A stretch of 64,000 nt of DNA from Coffea arabica (GCF_036785885.1 NC_092323.1:4132501-4196500), one strand, 5' to 3'; shown: positions 38,168 through 51,738, numbered from the stretch's first letter. Numbers and translations: made by a program. The notes: a model not told the origin generated them from the letters alone.

Positions 38168-38825
38168 TTCAAACTGATCATGAGTTACAGAGATAGCCTA
38201 TACCGATTTTGCCCCTAAATTTTAATACCTATAAATCATTAAAGAACACATATTTAGATTTATTAAAATGACATTAGTTTTTAAAATTAAACTGGATCTC
38301 ATGCTTTATGAATAGTAAGATAAGATGTGCATTAAAAGTGCTTATGAAATTAAAACTCTCTTTTGGCTTTAAAAAGTATGTAACACCTCTAAATTCTAAT
38401 ATTATCCGTAACATAATTTCTCTTTGTTAGTGTGTAGCACGTATTCTAGTTAGTAAACATTGGTATTATACCTATATAATTTGTGTTTATATGTTTTGTA
38501 CCTATACAATTTTTAAATTTTCAATCTTGTCCTATAATTGCACCCCTTAAAAATTTTAAAATTTCCTATGTTTTTTTACTTTGCCGCTTAAGTTCTTAGA
38601 GTGTACGATTAACATTTAGTTTATACATGATGGCAACTTCGAAATGAAACCAAGTACTAGTTAAAAACAATAATTTTAAAACTTTTGGCACATAAAAAAA
38701 AATGTTACATAAAAGTTTTTTGTTGTCCATTGTACAAAATTTTAATTTTCATTTAGTTTTTTCTAGTGATTATTGTTTTAAAACTCTACACAATTCTAAC
38801 AAAATTCACTCGACCATCATATTGG
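38168..38825. other. A/T-rich intergenic stretch, nothing recognised
   Basis: No coding frame, tRNA or clear repeat boundary was seen here. Confidence 0.4.
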
Positions 38826-40240
38826 TTATCTTTTTTTTTTGGTAAGAAATAAGTTACTACATTTCAAAGAGTTAGTGCAAAAAATCGAGTTTAAGATCTC
38901 GAATTTATAAAACAGGGCAGACAGAATGCCCAACAATCATTCTATACTAGTTTTGTGATGGTTGCAGGCTGATTATTGAACACTTTGAGACCTTCTTCCT
39001 TTGTTTCTACACTCAATTTTGCTAAAAGCTCTGCACAGCAATTCGCTTCCCTGAAGACATGCTTAGTGGTAGTTGTAAGGAAGCTCCTCATGATATTCAT
39101 GCAATCATTAATCATAGAAGAGTAGGTGTAAAAATCATTAGTGTTTGTAGAGATCATATGAACAATCACAGAAGCATCCATCTCAATATGATGGCGTTGA
39201 ATACTAAGAGATTTTGCCAACAGAAGCCCATCAATTAATCCCCATAATTCCGCAATTGTATTTGAAGTTCACCCCAGATTTCTACTAAACTCACAAATCC
39301 ATTTTCCAAGATGATTGCATATGATTCCTCAGGTCCCTGCTGGTCCCGGGTTTCCAAGTAAAGCACCATCAGTGTTGAGTTTGAAGGTACAGGGAGGGGG
39401 TGGTTCCTAAGGAATCATGACAAGATCCTTGCGTCTGATGGTTTTACTACTTGTGGGTCCTATGCTTAGGAATTCTGCTGCTTTTGCAGTTCTTGTTGAA
39501 GAAAGGTTTGGTGGACAGGATTGAGATTCAAACAGAGCCATATTCCTATTCTTCCATAAAATCCAGCGGCCAAATGCTGCGATGGTTCCTCATGTTACGC
39601 CATAGTGGGGTGATAAGTCTGTCATGTTGCATATTTTCTTTAGCCAGGAGCAAAGATTTTGTCATGCAAAAGGCTAAAAATTCCAAGGTACAACTATTTT
39701 TCTCCATAAACTTTTGGCTTTAGAACAGAAAATCAGGACTTGATCGGTGTCTTCTCTATTATTATTGCATAGAGGACAACGATCTTCTTGGACAACGGAT
39801 TTTCGGAGTAGATTGCTCTTGGTTGGGAGCTTGTTTTGGCATGCAATCCATAGGAAATATCTTACTCGATTACTAGCCATGATCTTCCATGTCCAATCCC
39901 TCGCTGATCTTTCAACAAGGGTGTTATTTGAGTAGATAAACTCTACTGCTGATTTAAGGCTAAACTGGCCATTTGGGGTAAGGTGCCACTTCAGGCAATC
40001 ATCCACAGGAGAGGTAATTTATCTAGGAATGGCCTTAATAACTGTGAGAACAAAATCAGGGAGTATTATGGAGATTATGTTGAGGTTCCAAAACTCTCTT
40101 TCTCCAAACATTTGGGAAATCACCATATTTTCTTCCCCTTCAATAAGTGGGCCAGCAATTGGTTATCTAAGATGTTGAACAAAAAATTTTGCCTCAAACT
40201 TTATAAATTGTACACCAAAGTAATTATCCCTCACTAACCT
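38826..40240 (-). mobile_element. Decayed LINE remnant (zinc-binding RT domain and RNase H)
   Basis: Minus-strand frame 40006-39674 contains WHLTPNGQFSLKSAVEFIY, WIACQNKLPTKSNL and CPLCNNNREDTDQVLIFC. This is the zf-RVT module that follows the reverse transcriptase in plant LINEs. Frame 39270-38942 gives ELWGLIDGLLLAKSLSIQRHHIEMDAS, then HVFREANCCAELLAKLS, an RNase H-like (RVT_3) domain. The frames are separated by stops and shifts, so the copy is dead. A T run on the plus strand near 38831-38840 is the likely poly(A) end. The 5' limit is not clear, and I found no target duplication. Confidence 0.8.
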
Positions 40241-40652
40241 TGGTTTTCCTTTTAAGATAAACAAAAAGGCAATCCTAATTTAGAAATTATACGATAACTC
40301 GTAAAACGTTTATCCATAAAAAAAATATATAGAAGATACTACTATATGAAGAAACACAAATCTTTTATTTCTTTTGGTCTAAGATGGCCTCGAGATTAGT
40401 CTCAACACTCCTAAATAACTTTGTTTTTCTTTTATGAAAACAACTTAGTGAAAGAGGTTAAATTTGAAATATTGAGAATATCCTTTATTTATCATATAAT
40501 TTAGAAAAGGCAACTTGGCCCATAAAGTAGAATCATCATAATAGTGGGGCATGTGTACAATTATTCTAAACTTGTGTTGTTTTTCAACGTGCTGAGGGGA
40601 AAATTTTTACATTAATATATCTCGTGAAAACAGAGCAGAACTGATTTACCTG

Positions 40653-40674
40653 CCACGTGTAAGTCACGTGACTT
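40653..40674. promoter_or_regulatory. Paired G-boxes upstream of RIK
   Basis: CACGTG occurs at 40654-40659 and 40665-40670. The second lies in a perfect 14-bp palindrome AAGTCACGTGACTT (40661-40674). The spacing is 11 bases, about one helix turn, about 260 bases above the RIK ATG. G-boxes bind bZIP and bHLH factors. Use by RIK is inferred. Confidence 0.6.
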
Positions 40675-40927
40675 AGAAAAGGAGCGGACGATTTGCAATC
40701 CCGTCGTTGCAATCTGTAATGGGCAGTTCAAGTTCTTGTCAATCTCGGCCGGTTTACGTCGTAACAATCGGTAGTCCAAAAGTAGTATAGACCCAAAACG
40801 CACGGACAGATACGTCTATATGCTCAGAGGTAGTTTAACAGCTCGAAATTCTGTTGATTCGGACGACGATATTCACGTCAAGAAGAACAAGGAAGAAGAA
40901 CCAGTTGCAACATAGGAATCGGCGTCG

Positions 40928-43900
40928 ATGACAGAGGACAATTTCCCTAGGGTTTCCTCTTCTGAATCTATCGATTCTTCATCGACGAAGCAGAGGTGCT
41001 TTAATGTTGTCTATCCTGATTAAGAATCCCTAATTTCCTACTTTATGAACGCGGCTTTTGGATACTCGTTGAATTATGTTCGGCATATGTTTACTAGTCC
41101 ATTAATCTGCAAGTTCTTAAAAGGTCGATCTAAGCGTTTATGAATTTTAGAGGGAGAAAATATTTCAGTGCTACTGGAGAAGGAGGTTTATACAATGAAA
41201 TAGGCAAATAAATTGTGTTATTCACTTATTAGTTGTTATTTTGGACTTCGCGGGAATTTATGTTGGAATTTTTTTTTTGATTTATTGGTGTCTAATTATT
41301 TTTGTTTTCCAAATTTGGCATTCTGGATGCAGAGTGTTACAGTAATTAAGATATTACTGACACGGCAATTATAATTTCCAGACTAGGATGACTTGCTGAT
41401 ACAGGAATTTATTGTTGGCTTTAGTTAATGCTGAGAGAAACATGCTAGTATTTTCTTGCTTCTTAATGATGTTGATATGTGCAACTGAAGAATTGTTTCT
41501 TAAACTTACCTCCACCTGCTGAATTTTTTTTTTTAAAAAAGGAAAAAAGTATTGAAAAGAGAGAAAAATGAAACTTTGAACGAAAAGAAAAAAGAAAAGA
41601 GAAAGAAAATTTAGGGAAGAAAGTGCAAATCTGTATGAATCCTGCACAGCTTCATCAACTTATGGCTATGGTTGTGTGCATGAGCTTCAAGCAGTTTTTG
41701 CCATGGCAGTGATAGTATGTATTTATTTATTTATTTATTTATTTTTGCAGAAAAAAGAGGAAGTGGGATCAGCCTGCCGAGTCATTGGGTTCATCTGGAG
41801 TAGCAGCTCCTGGTCTTCTTCTATTACCAAACTTGGGATCCCTTCCTGGAGTTGCATTACCTGGTGTAGCTATAATTCCTAGTGCTTCTTTCTCAAATTC
41901 TCTTACTGCTAGTGCCGCAACTATTCTGCCTGTTATCCAGTTGCCTTTACAGCAACATGCGACTGCCATTGCCCAAAAAATAAATCAGGTAAGAAAATAA
42001 AATGGTTAAGTAGATACTTTTCCCCTTCCTCATCATGGCTGTGTTTTCCTATTGATAACCTGTTTTGTGTTAAGCTTATCCTTAGACATTAAGTGGGAAT
42101 AAGCTATTGTATACAATTCCACTGGTGTTAAGTGGCCATCAAATTTCATTTATTCAACTTTCTACAGAAAATAGGATTAGTTTTGAGTCACTGATTCCCC
42201 TACGCTCTGTTGTGCTAAATAGAAATCGTCTATGTATTGAAAGATATTTATGTAATATTAACTAACATTTCAAAGAAATTGTTTTAATACCTTTCACGAG
42301 CAATCATCACTTCAAACACTACTGGTATGAGAACGTATTGGTGGTGGAAGTAGAGGTAGTGAAAAGTTGGTGTGTCATAATTTTTTTTGTGTTTTGATAA
42401 AGTAGAAGGAGAGTTTATTTGCTGTTTGAATTATAAAGACAAGACAATGTTCTGTTCCTGTCACAAATTTTTTATTGTTAGGAAGACATTTAGTAATCAT
42501 AGTGTCCTAATTGTTTTATCTAGAGCCAGAGTGTTTCTTTAAACATATTTGACATGTAGTCCAATTGTGCTAATGTAGCCTAAGATCCAAGATGAACTGA
42601 TAGCACGAGAAATTGTTATCAATGATGCTGATTCTACTGTGCGCTATAAGCTCACAAAACGCCAGACCCAGGAAGAGGTAATTTTTTATGGCTCCAAATG
42701 TTAATTTTTTGATCAAACGGTTTGAGAAACATGAGATACTTTTTGTTTATTGTAGACAAGTGTTTGAGACTTACGCACACTTTGTCCTCCTACAGATTCA
42801 GAAGTATACGGGTGCCATAGTAATTACTAGGTTAGTAGTCTTCTATAGCTTTCTTGAGGACCTTTTTGTTTTTCTGTTTGTTTCATGCGTGAGGTGATTG
42901 TTAAATGAACTCTGCAGAGGCAAATACAGACCCCCAAATGCACCTGCTGATGGTGAAAAACCGTTGTATCTTCACATATCTGCTGCGGCTCATGTGAGTG
43001 TTCACACTGTAATTCCATTTTACAACTTGTAAATTCCCTTTGGACTATGAATAATCAATTTCCAGTTTGCTTAGCGTTTGCATAACAAAATTTTTGTCCC
43101 AGTGGAGATGGTACTATGTTGACTCTTCGTAGTCAATAGTTGGCAGATGGGAAATGAGTTGATTGTTTTACAAAATATATAAGAATTCAAGTGTTCCCAT
43201 GACCAACTCTTCCAAGCTCCTTAAAGTTGGCTTAATGCGTACTAGGCCAAAAGTTATTTCAGTGGTAGAGATGGTACCTTCATTAGTCAATTGTCATCAG
43301 TATTTCTTGATAAGATTACTTATTTGTGTGTAACAACTACTGTTAAAAAACCGCTATCATGTTATTGGGTTCCATTTGACAAAAGATTGTGTTGTCTAAG
43401 GAGTTTTTTCTAATTTACTTTGGTACGCTGAATGTACTTATTGGTTAATATCTATGTATTCTTTTGCTTACTTCAGTTGGAAACAACAGCAGAACGGATC
43501 AAGGCAGTTGATCATGCAGCTGCAATGGTGGAAGAAATGCTCAAGCATGGGTCTTTCAGCAATACCATGAATGTAACAATTCATTTTTTTTTTTTTTTTT
43601 GCAAATTTGTTCAAAGATGCAGTACCAAGAAATTTGATAAGCACAGTTGTCTTTTTTTGATCAGGTCAATCCCTCACTGAGTGCTTGTGTGTTTTTGGGC
43701 TTTGAAGCAGATCCCTCTCTGAATGTTGCTGCTCGAATTCGTGGACCAAATGTGAGTTTTTAGTTCATTCTCTTTTTTGTCTCCTTGTTATTTTCTCCTT
43801 CTCCTGCTCTTATCTTCTTTGAAGGTGGTTGGAAGTTTTTCCTTTCTTTCCTTGTATTTTTTTCTGTTTCTTTGCTGCATGGCGAAATATTCTGATCTTT

Positions 43901-46706
43901 CAAGCTCTCTCTGACATCTCCAAACAATTGGGAGAGATTCTTTTTGTTGCTGCTTGTTGGCTTTTTTATGTGCAGGACCAGTATGTAAATCACATCATGA
44001 ATGAAACGGGAGCAACAGTTTTGCTAAGAGGACGCGGTTCAGGATATTGTGATAGTGTACAGGATGATGGTAGTCGTTTGCTTTAACCAGTTTTATTTTT
44101 TGATCTGTTAGGTTCTCTCTTCATTCTTAACGTGCCTTTGAGTCCACAGCTTTTACTCTCTTTGTAGAAGGTCAACAACCATTGCATTTACTTTTGTCGA
44201 GCAGTAATGCAAAAAGTCTTGAACGTGCTAAGCTCCTTGCTGAGAACCTTTTGGACACAATCAGTGCAGAGTTTGGTGCATCAAGGTAAATGGGCATAAT
44301 TAGCTTTCTGTAATTATTTATTGAAAACAGAAAAAGCAGAACTGAGATCACTAAAAGGAGAGCTGCATGCTTGGGTTGGACGGTAAAGCAGTTTGAACCC
44401 TTTATCTGTTTATCCTTTTTGTCTCGTCTTAAATTGGAAATGACAAACATGGTTCTTGTGTTATTTTATCAATCTTTAAATGGAAACCAGAAGCCTCTCA
44501 TACCTTATAAGACATTCTATTCTGCACTGTTATTTGACAATATTTGTTATTGTTTACTCTTGTGATGTACTGAGCTTGTTAGTGCTTCTTAAAGAGAATA
44601 ACTTGTTGCTGTGCTGTATTTCAAAGGGTTTCCTCATCTAAAGTTTATGGTGCTGTTCCTCCGCCACCACAGTTACTTGCTGGAGTTCAGAGTTCCTTGG
44701 ATGAGTCAAACCCAAGTGTCCCACCGTCTGCCAGCTTGACTGCATCAGCTGCACGGTCTATTCCATCAACAGTTTCATCAATCTCAATTCCTGGTGCATC
44801 TAGTATTGCTTCTCAAGGGCCTGTACCACATGCTGGATGCTCAAATCCTGCATCTGGGCTGTCTCATGCGATTACTGGTGGTTATTCCCTGTCTTCATTG
44901 ACTGGTGGGACGAGCTATAATGGTTATGATGGAATATATCCCCAAGCAACACCTTTGCAACAAGTTGCCTTGGCCCTTAGGCAGTCAACTTCACCAGTTA
45001 CTACTTTAGTAGCTCCTGCTGTTACAACTGCGAGCACAGCATCGTACACAAGTACGTGCTCCTCATCAGAGAAGGATAAGCGTTCTTCACAGAAAAGAAA
45101 GTTTCAGGAATTACCAGCAGTAGTTAAAAGCCTAGCAAATACAAACCAGGTATTGGTGGTCATTCTCCTATTTATCATTTTCTGTGGTAGCTGCTACTGT
45201 TTGACAGATTTTCAAGTTTAAACAGTCCCCTCCCCACTCAAAGGCAAAAAGGGAAAAGGGCTACAGAAAAAGAAGAGGATAAGAAAGAAAGAATTCAGAT
45301 TTACTCTTAAAATGTTCTCATCATCCATTACGCACTGATGTCTTGCTTCTGGAACTGTTAGTCCCTATGTAGTAGTATTGCTACTACAATGTTATTTATT
45401 TTCTCACTTTATTACTTCTTGTTCCAGGTATTTTCTCTGATCTTTTATGAAGCTAACAGGCTGATACTGGACTTCTCTCGTGGACACTAATGTGTTTCAC
45501 AGGGTTCCTTGTTCTGGAGGTGGCATGGGTTGCTCTATGCTGTACCATTTTCGTCTGGACTGAATTAAGATTGTGATTCCCTCTGGCGCAGAATTACATA
45601 TATGCTCCTGTATTTCTTTGTGGATCATGCATTGTTTGAATTTGTTTATTTTTAATTTTTAAGGAGTGATCATAAGTGTTGGATTTGGTAGTTTAGCTGC
45701 TTCATTTCATTCATCTCCTAAATGCTTGAGGTGGCTTTGGATTCATTTTAGTTGCCAATCTATTGGAGTCACTCATTTTAAGTCCGGCTTTAATCTTTAT
45801 TGTGCAACTACCCTAAAAACTACATGATTAATTCACAGTTTACACAAAGGGATGGCATAATCCTACATGTGGGCTGCCATTGAGCCCTTATATCACTTTA
45901 AATAGTTTCTGTGGCTGCTTCTGCTTGTGGGTATATGTTTTCTCTATATTCCAGATGCAGGAATATATAATCAAGACCTTAAGGCGTCAAAATGTTTTGC
46001 TGTATTTTGTTTCTTATTGCCACATTTTCTGCTGATATTGAGGATTTGTTTGGAACCTTTCTTGAAACTGTTACAGGGATCAGAACTTGCAGAGCCATGT
46101 GAACAAACATCAGATATACATGGAAAAGATATTAAAAGGTTGGTGCAGACATCAGCAAATGGAATAATTCCAATCCCTCCAAGAACAATGCCCCCGCCAA
46201 CAATGCTGCCACCCCCACCAAAATTTACTACATCAAGACCTGGAATTTATGGTGGCAACAGCATCAACAATGGCTTGAAATCTGAAAGTGTACCTGGTAG
46301 TTTCATGGTTTCTTTCCTTTTGGTTTCTGATTTTGAGCCTAGATTGTAGAAAAGAAATATATACTAATTTCCTATAGAACAATATAACTGGTTGCTTGCG
46401 GATCTTTGCAAGATGCTTATTCTTGAAACTTTTTGACTTTCAGTATTATAAGCTTTGAGATTTATGCTTGTCAAGTTTTAATGAAATGTCAGTTTACATG
46501 TGTCTCAACTCCCCCCCCTCCCCCCAAAACCTTTTTCTATCTAGAGTTGTTCCTTATTTTCCACGGTCATCATTTCAGATACATTAATCAAGTTAATGGA
46601 ATATGGGGATGAGGATGAGGATGATGATCTTGATGAACCAAATGAAGACTCCATCAAAAGATGCTCCAGTACTTTGGTGGCTCCAAAACCATTCTGGGCT
46701 GTCTGA
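40928..46706 (+). CDS. RIK: KH-domain RNA-binding protein RIK
   Basis: Twelve exons were rebuilt: 40928-40995, 41751-41988, 42579-42677, 42796-42830, 42918-42993, 43477-43572, 43665-43751, 43976-44069, 44168-44285, 44627-45149, 46077-46296 and 46579-46706. They are in phase and give 593 residues. A basic KKRKWDQP motif lies near residue 24. Two KH-type modules follow at about 103-210 (IQKYTGAIVITRGKYRPP) and 216-312 (VFLGFEADPSLNVAARIRGPN, then GATVLLRGRGSG). The C-terminal half is Ser/Ala-rich, then Pro-rich (PPRTMPPPTMLPPPPK), then acidic (EYGDEDEDDDLDE), and ends KPFWAV. This matches plant RIK, known as a partner of ROUGH SHEATH2/AS1 in repression of KNOX genes. The same two-KH layout occurs in animal KHDC4. 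A (TTTA)n repeat forms the 3' end of intron 1. Confidence 0.93.
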
Positions 46707-47972
46707 GTCGCATGTAGCATCGTTGTCTGGCCTCCCGTGGAGATTTTGGCCGCATATTCTTCTTGATGCTGTAGGCTCTTATGCGGAATTTCAGTTTTAG
46801 AATGTGGTAAAATTTTGGTATACTGCATGTTCTGTGCAATTTTGTAGCTCTATTTCAATTTTTTTGTGGAATTCTTGAAGATCTGTTGGTGCTAATGCGT
46901 CACTTTCTTACATAGAATGGATACGGTGTAATAGAGATTATCCAGTTTTATTTCCGGGAAGGTTCTTGTAGTAGATTTGTCGATCATGTCATTGAGGCAG
47001 CAAAATCAAGACTTCAAATGAATCAACAGCTAGAGGTATTGAAAAACCGGCAGCGCTATTTGGAAAGTTAACAGTGCTAGAAGCTGGTTGTGGCCTTGCA
47101 GCTTTATTTCCCTTTGATTACAAGATTGAGATGAACCTGCCTTTTACATTCCAAATTTTTTAAAAATCATGAGCGCTGTTTCTATGCTTTTGCTTAATAC
47201 AGAAATATCCATTGGACAAACTTCAAACGCGGAGAGCATTAAATGGAGCAAGCCGGAGTGCAACTAGTAAACAGCCAATTCAACTTTTGATTTTAATTTT
47301 TAATTTTTGAGCGAAACAAGCAACGCCCCCGTTAGACTAATCTTAGCTGCTAGCAGCTGGCAGGAGAGGAATCACCATATTGTATCTTGACGATCTCATT
47401 AAACACACAGCCGCAGAGAGAAAAAAGAAAAGAGAGGAAAGCATGGCAGACCACCAATTTTTACCTCTCCGTTTTCTTCGTGCACGGCACAACTCTAGGA
47501 TTGTGTACAAGAATATATATAAAGCAGGTGTAAGGGCCGGTTACACAGCAGAACTACGATATCCCGGTATCATTTCACACCAATAGTAATCACGGTAAGA
47601 ACTAGCGCAAGGCTTTGTTCATATGTACCAATACGGGGACAGCAGCAAAGGAGACAACGGGAATCACCTCCAAAACAAATCTTCACAAGTTTCGGATAAG
47701 ATTCATCGACCATCACTAATTAGAAAATTGAAAATTAAACCTACTTGGGACAAAACACATGCAGCATTCAATGCTTTAATCCCGTGTGGTTTCTCGCTTT
47801 CCCTTTCCAAAGAAAGGAGTCCAGCCTTTCAGCTAATAAACCACGAGAAAGCTTCTGCATGCATAACACAGCATAGAAACATAAAACTTTATTTGGATAA
47901 TCTCTTCAATTCCTCGCCCTAGAGCACTAGATTTGTGTACAAGCAGGTTCTTGATAGGGGAAAAGAGAACTT
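46707..47972. other. Convergent 3' region between RIK and the GR-RBP gene
   Basis: The two genes point at each other. This gap should hold both 3' UTRs. The open frames at 47380-47586 and 47623-47922 show no recognisable domain. Confidence 0.5.
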
Positions 47973-48976
47973 TCAGCCCCTTGTGTTGACGTAATCATTG
48001 GAATCATCTTCATCATCATCATTATCCTTGTAGTTTGCGTTCAGTGTGTCTTGGCCAAAATCTTCGTCAAGAGCATCTGCTTCCCCTTGATTGCCACTCA
48101 ACTGTTCCTGAGCTTGTCCATATGGCGAGGCATTTCCATCAAAACCAGAGTTTGCAAATCCACCTTGATTAGATGAATCACTGCTCAAGTAGTGGCTATC
48201 TCCACTAGCACCAAAATTGCCAGCGTTCCCATCACCAACTCTACTTCCGTAATTGCTGCCACTGAACCCATCCATCCTGCCATCCCCACTAGCATATTGA
48301 TTGCTATTTCCATAGTTTCCACTATCATATCCACCTCTTGGGCCACCACCTCCATAACCGCCACTTGCATATCCTCCAGGGCCTCCATAACCACCATTTC
48401 CACGACCATAGTTAAAGCCGCCACCGCCACCATAACCATAGCCACCATCAAATCTTGGAGCCCGAGGCCTGTCATTTGCATAATTCACCCTTATCCGTCG
48501 GCCATGAAGATCCTTAAGGAAAACAAATCATACTGTTAGTTAGGTTCCCAAATGTTATGGTCGGTAAACTTTCACCTTATACAACAAAAGAAGTAATTTG
48601 GTAAAAGAGACAGACATGCAGAACTAGTATTACAGTGGAAAACAGGAACACAATTTAAAAAAAAAAAAAACTAATTAATAGACATTCTGCTGATATCCAG
48701 ATATAACTTTATTGTAAGTTATTCATCAATGGTGAACCCTTGAGACAAATTTATCACATTGCCTCTTTGGGGACATGCAACTCAACCATTCAGTCAGTCA
48801 GGCATGCATCTCCATACTTCATTGAGATAATTGATTTAAGTCATTCGAATGATCTCTCTTTCTACTGCAATCATCCGAGTCAAGCATAATAGTCACCTAT
48901 TTCGATACGGTTCACTCATGTACAATGTTGTATACAGGATGACAACCACTAATCATGAAAAGAATAATTCAGACAG

Positions 48977-49010
<34 letters not shown>

Positions 49011-49931
49011 AAAAAATATAAAATAAAATAAATAACCAAAAGAAGCAAAACTATAAAAAAAACCATTAGTACCTGGCCGTCAAATGCCTGAATAGCTGCT
49101 GAAGCCTCCTCACTAGAGGCATAAGTTACAAAGCCAAAACCTCTTGAGTTTCCATGGTCACGATCCATGATAATTCTAGCTGTAAGTAAAGTGTATAAAT
49201 TAATAAGTAACAGAAGCTTTATACTTGGATACAACATTGTTCCCATTGTAAACTAATTTCACATGCAGGATCTAGAAATCTCTCTGTGTCAATCTTTTTT
49301 TATCAAGATTGCTTTCTGCAGTACCAACAAATAAAAACAAACACGAAACTTGCAGAACAGAAAAATTCCAAGCTTTGCCCCATTGCATACAAACATACAC
49401 ATACAAAAATTTTGTATCGAGATACAAGGATACGTGATCTTTAGAAATGAAAAACTATTCCTCAAGATCTACATGGAAATCTCAATTTTGGGGTAAATAT
49501 TTACTGGTTCGCAAGATTATCAAACTCATTTAAATGTCAGAGGTCAGACAAGTGTATCAACCACAAAAAAAGTATGACAGAAATCAAGGGATCGATTATG
49601 ATGGTGCGAGCAAACTGCTGAATACCTTCAACAACTTCGCCATGCTGAGAGAAGGCTTCCTTCAAACTCGTCTCATCAGTGTTGTAAGAAAGCCCTTCAG
49701 GAATAAAACATCAGTTGACTTTGGAGAGCAAAAAGCAGCAGAAAGAAGAATTTTGGGAAAAAAAAAAAACAGAGAGAGAGGAGTGAACATATTACCTCCA
49801 ACAAAGAGCTTTGAAGATGACATGCTTCTTATAGTCTGGTAAAGTGACGAGTTGGAAGCAGATAATTCCAAATTCATATGCCTGCTCACTCTCAGTTTAA
49901 GCACATTGCTAATTCTATTGACAAAAGCCAT
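47973..49931 (-). CDS. Glycine-rich RRM protein, organellar (GR-RBP3/ORRM3-like)
   Basis: Four coding exons: 49931-49796, 49694-49626, 49179-49073 and 48512-47973, giving 283 residues. The first 40 residues (MAFVNRISNVLKLRVSRHMN...) are basic with no acid until residue 22, like a mitochondrial presequence. One RRM spans about residues 40-118, with RNP2 KLFVGG and RNP1 RGFGFVTY, ending LHGRRIRVNYANDRPR. A Gly/Tyr/Asn-rich tail covers about 125-250, then an acidic end (DNDDDEDDSND). The layout matches Arabidopsis GR-RBP3 (ORRM3) and GR-RBP5, which take part in mitochondrial C-to-U editing. The exact paralogue is not fixed by sequence alone. A leader exon near 50600 with a spliced 5' UTR is likely, since an acceptor lies at 49936-49937. 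Confidence 0.92.
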
Positions 49932-51073
49932 GTCTACACCTAGAACAAAGTACACAAAGTCATTGCCATTATTTCATAATAAACCAGTTGCAGAACAAAG
50001 CCAAGAACAATATACACACTGAACTTCAGAACACAGGCAAAGGAAAACTTTACAAAGAAATAACCACAATTACTGCATGGGACAAGGTGAACTAACATAT
50101 TCGCAGACTTTAGAGAATCATATGGGTCAAGAAAGATCGCTTAATTTCTTTCATAGGAGCGAAAAACAACATGATAGGTGTACCAGCAGTAGGATGAGAA
50201 AAATCTAGAAAATAGCCCAATTTTTTTTGTTGAAATCAAGCCCAGTAACTTGAACGAAACAAGGAATATGATATAGTACAACAAGAACCCATCTTTTTCC
50301 AAACGGACAAACGATTTTGATAATACGCAAGGTACCTAAACCAAATGCATGATATTACTAAAGCCCTTCGTCTTAATCAGGAAATACACACAAGCCCCAA
50401 ATTGAATTGCAAGTAGTCAACAAGAGGGTACAACCGCAAATAAAATCTAACGAATAAAAAGTGATAAAACCATAACCCTTAAAAGAAGCTCAACAATCGC
50501 GATAAAACTGAAATGAAACGCTAAATTAGAGAATCAATATTCTAAACATTTCTTACTATAAAATGTCAAGAAAAAGGTTTACGGTTTTGGGAGAAGACGA
50601 AACAGACGAGCGAGAGACGTATGATTAAGTGCCAAAAGACTCAGACCTTCTCTCTGACAGCAGCTGCCTCTGCTTCCGTTGTCACTTCACTTCCCTTCCC
50701 TTCCCTTACCTGCGAGGGTTTTAGGAGAGGGCCGAAATACTTTATAATGTGGGGAGGAATGTTTACGCCGTTGATCTAAACTACATAGGTACATGATTAC
50801 CGTTGGATGGCCAGTAAATAATGAGGTCAAATTCAAAGTCGATTTTTCTTTTAAATATTTTTTTTTTTTTTTTTTGACGAGGATGAAATTGATCACATTA
50901 AATTATCTATCCATCATGTTGGGTGAAAAGAAATGAAAATCCCTCAAAATTGACTTAATGATGAATAATCCTTGATGTTCCTGAATTCACTTACCTCAAA
51001 ATTTTCCTAGTTTGTTAAATAGAATTAAAAAAATGGTATCATGAGATAGATTAAAATTTATGCCAATAAAAGT
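49932..51073. other. Promoter and 5' UTR region of the GR-RBP gene
   Basis: The minus strand of about 50580-50720 is pyrimidine/GA-rich and includes AAAACCCTCG near 50712, a telo-box-like motif. Nothing else was recognised, apart from a T-rich tract near 50858-50876. Confidence 0.35.
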
Positions 51074-51738
51074 TATTGAGTAAACTATATACTTTTTTTT
51101 TTTTTTTTTTTTCAACAAACGGAATTAGTACTTTCATATATTAAACTTGATAATACAAGAGTCAGTTACAAAACGGGGCAATTGCCCTCATATCTTTCCG
51201 AGCCATGTCCATCAGCCATACCGGAAACTCATTGTTCCATTCTATGTCATGTACTAGCTTAATTGCATTTTGAGCTAGTGTATGGCTACACGTGTTGCCT
51301 GTTCTATACACAAAAGAAAAGTTGCACTCTTGAAACTCTTTCTTCAGCTCCTCAATGTCCTCTAGGACTGTTGCAATGCTAATGTCACGGACACTGCTTG
51401 CATTAATTTGATCGACCACGGATTTGCAGTCTGATTGGACTTCTATTTTCGTCCATCCTGCAGCTTTGGCCATCACAAGCGCAGCTCTTACTGCTAACGT
51501 TTCTTCCTCCATAGCTGTTCCCCTCTTGCATTCCATTATTCCTTTTGCTCTCATCAGTTTCCCAGTCCAGTCCCTAGCTATGATCCCTTTCCCTGTTCTT
51601 ACCGACTGGTTTGAGATGGCTGCATCAGTGTTAATCTTAATCACCCCTGCCTTTGGTGGTTCCCATCTGCGCTGCTGCTCTTGCTGCTCTTGCTGCTGCG
51701 CTGCCTTTGAGATGGCTGTATTGAGTAAACTATATACT
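51074..51738 (-). mobile_element. 5'-truncated LINE insertion with 20-bp target duplication
   Basis: The inserted body is 51094-51718. TATTGAGTAAACTATATACT is repeated exactly at 51074-51093 and 51719-51738. A long T run follows the left copy, which is the poly(A) tail on the minus strand. The body is one open frame from near its 5' edge to 51162. It encodes WEPPKAGVIKINTDAAISNQ, then EEETLAVRAALVMAKAAG, EVQSDCKSVVDQIN and NTCSHTLAQNA. This is an RNase H (RVT_3) domain with its Asp, Glu and Asp visible. The exact duplication and open frame suggest a fairly young insertion. Confidence 0.9.

Noticed and set aside
44697-45221. A separate 174-residue Ser-rich protein
   Set aside because: It is an internal in-phase exon of RIK (44627-45149).
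48192-48539. Ser/Thr/Ile-rich frame opposite the GR-RBP gene
   Set aside because: It is the antisense shadow of the glycine-rich repeat region.
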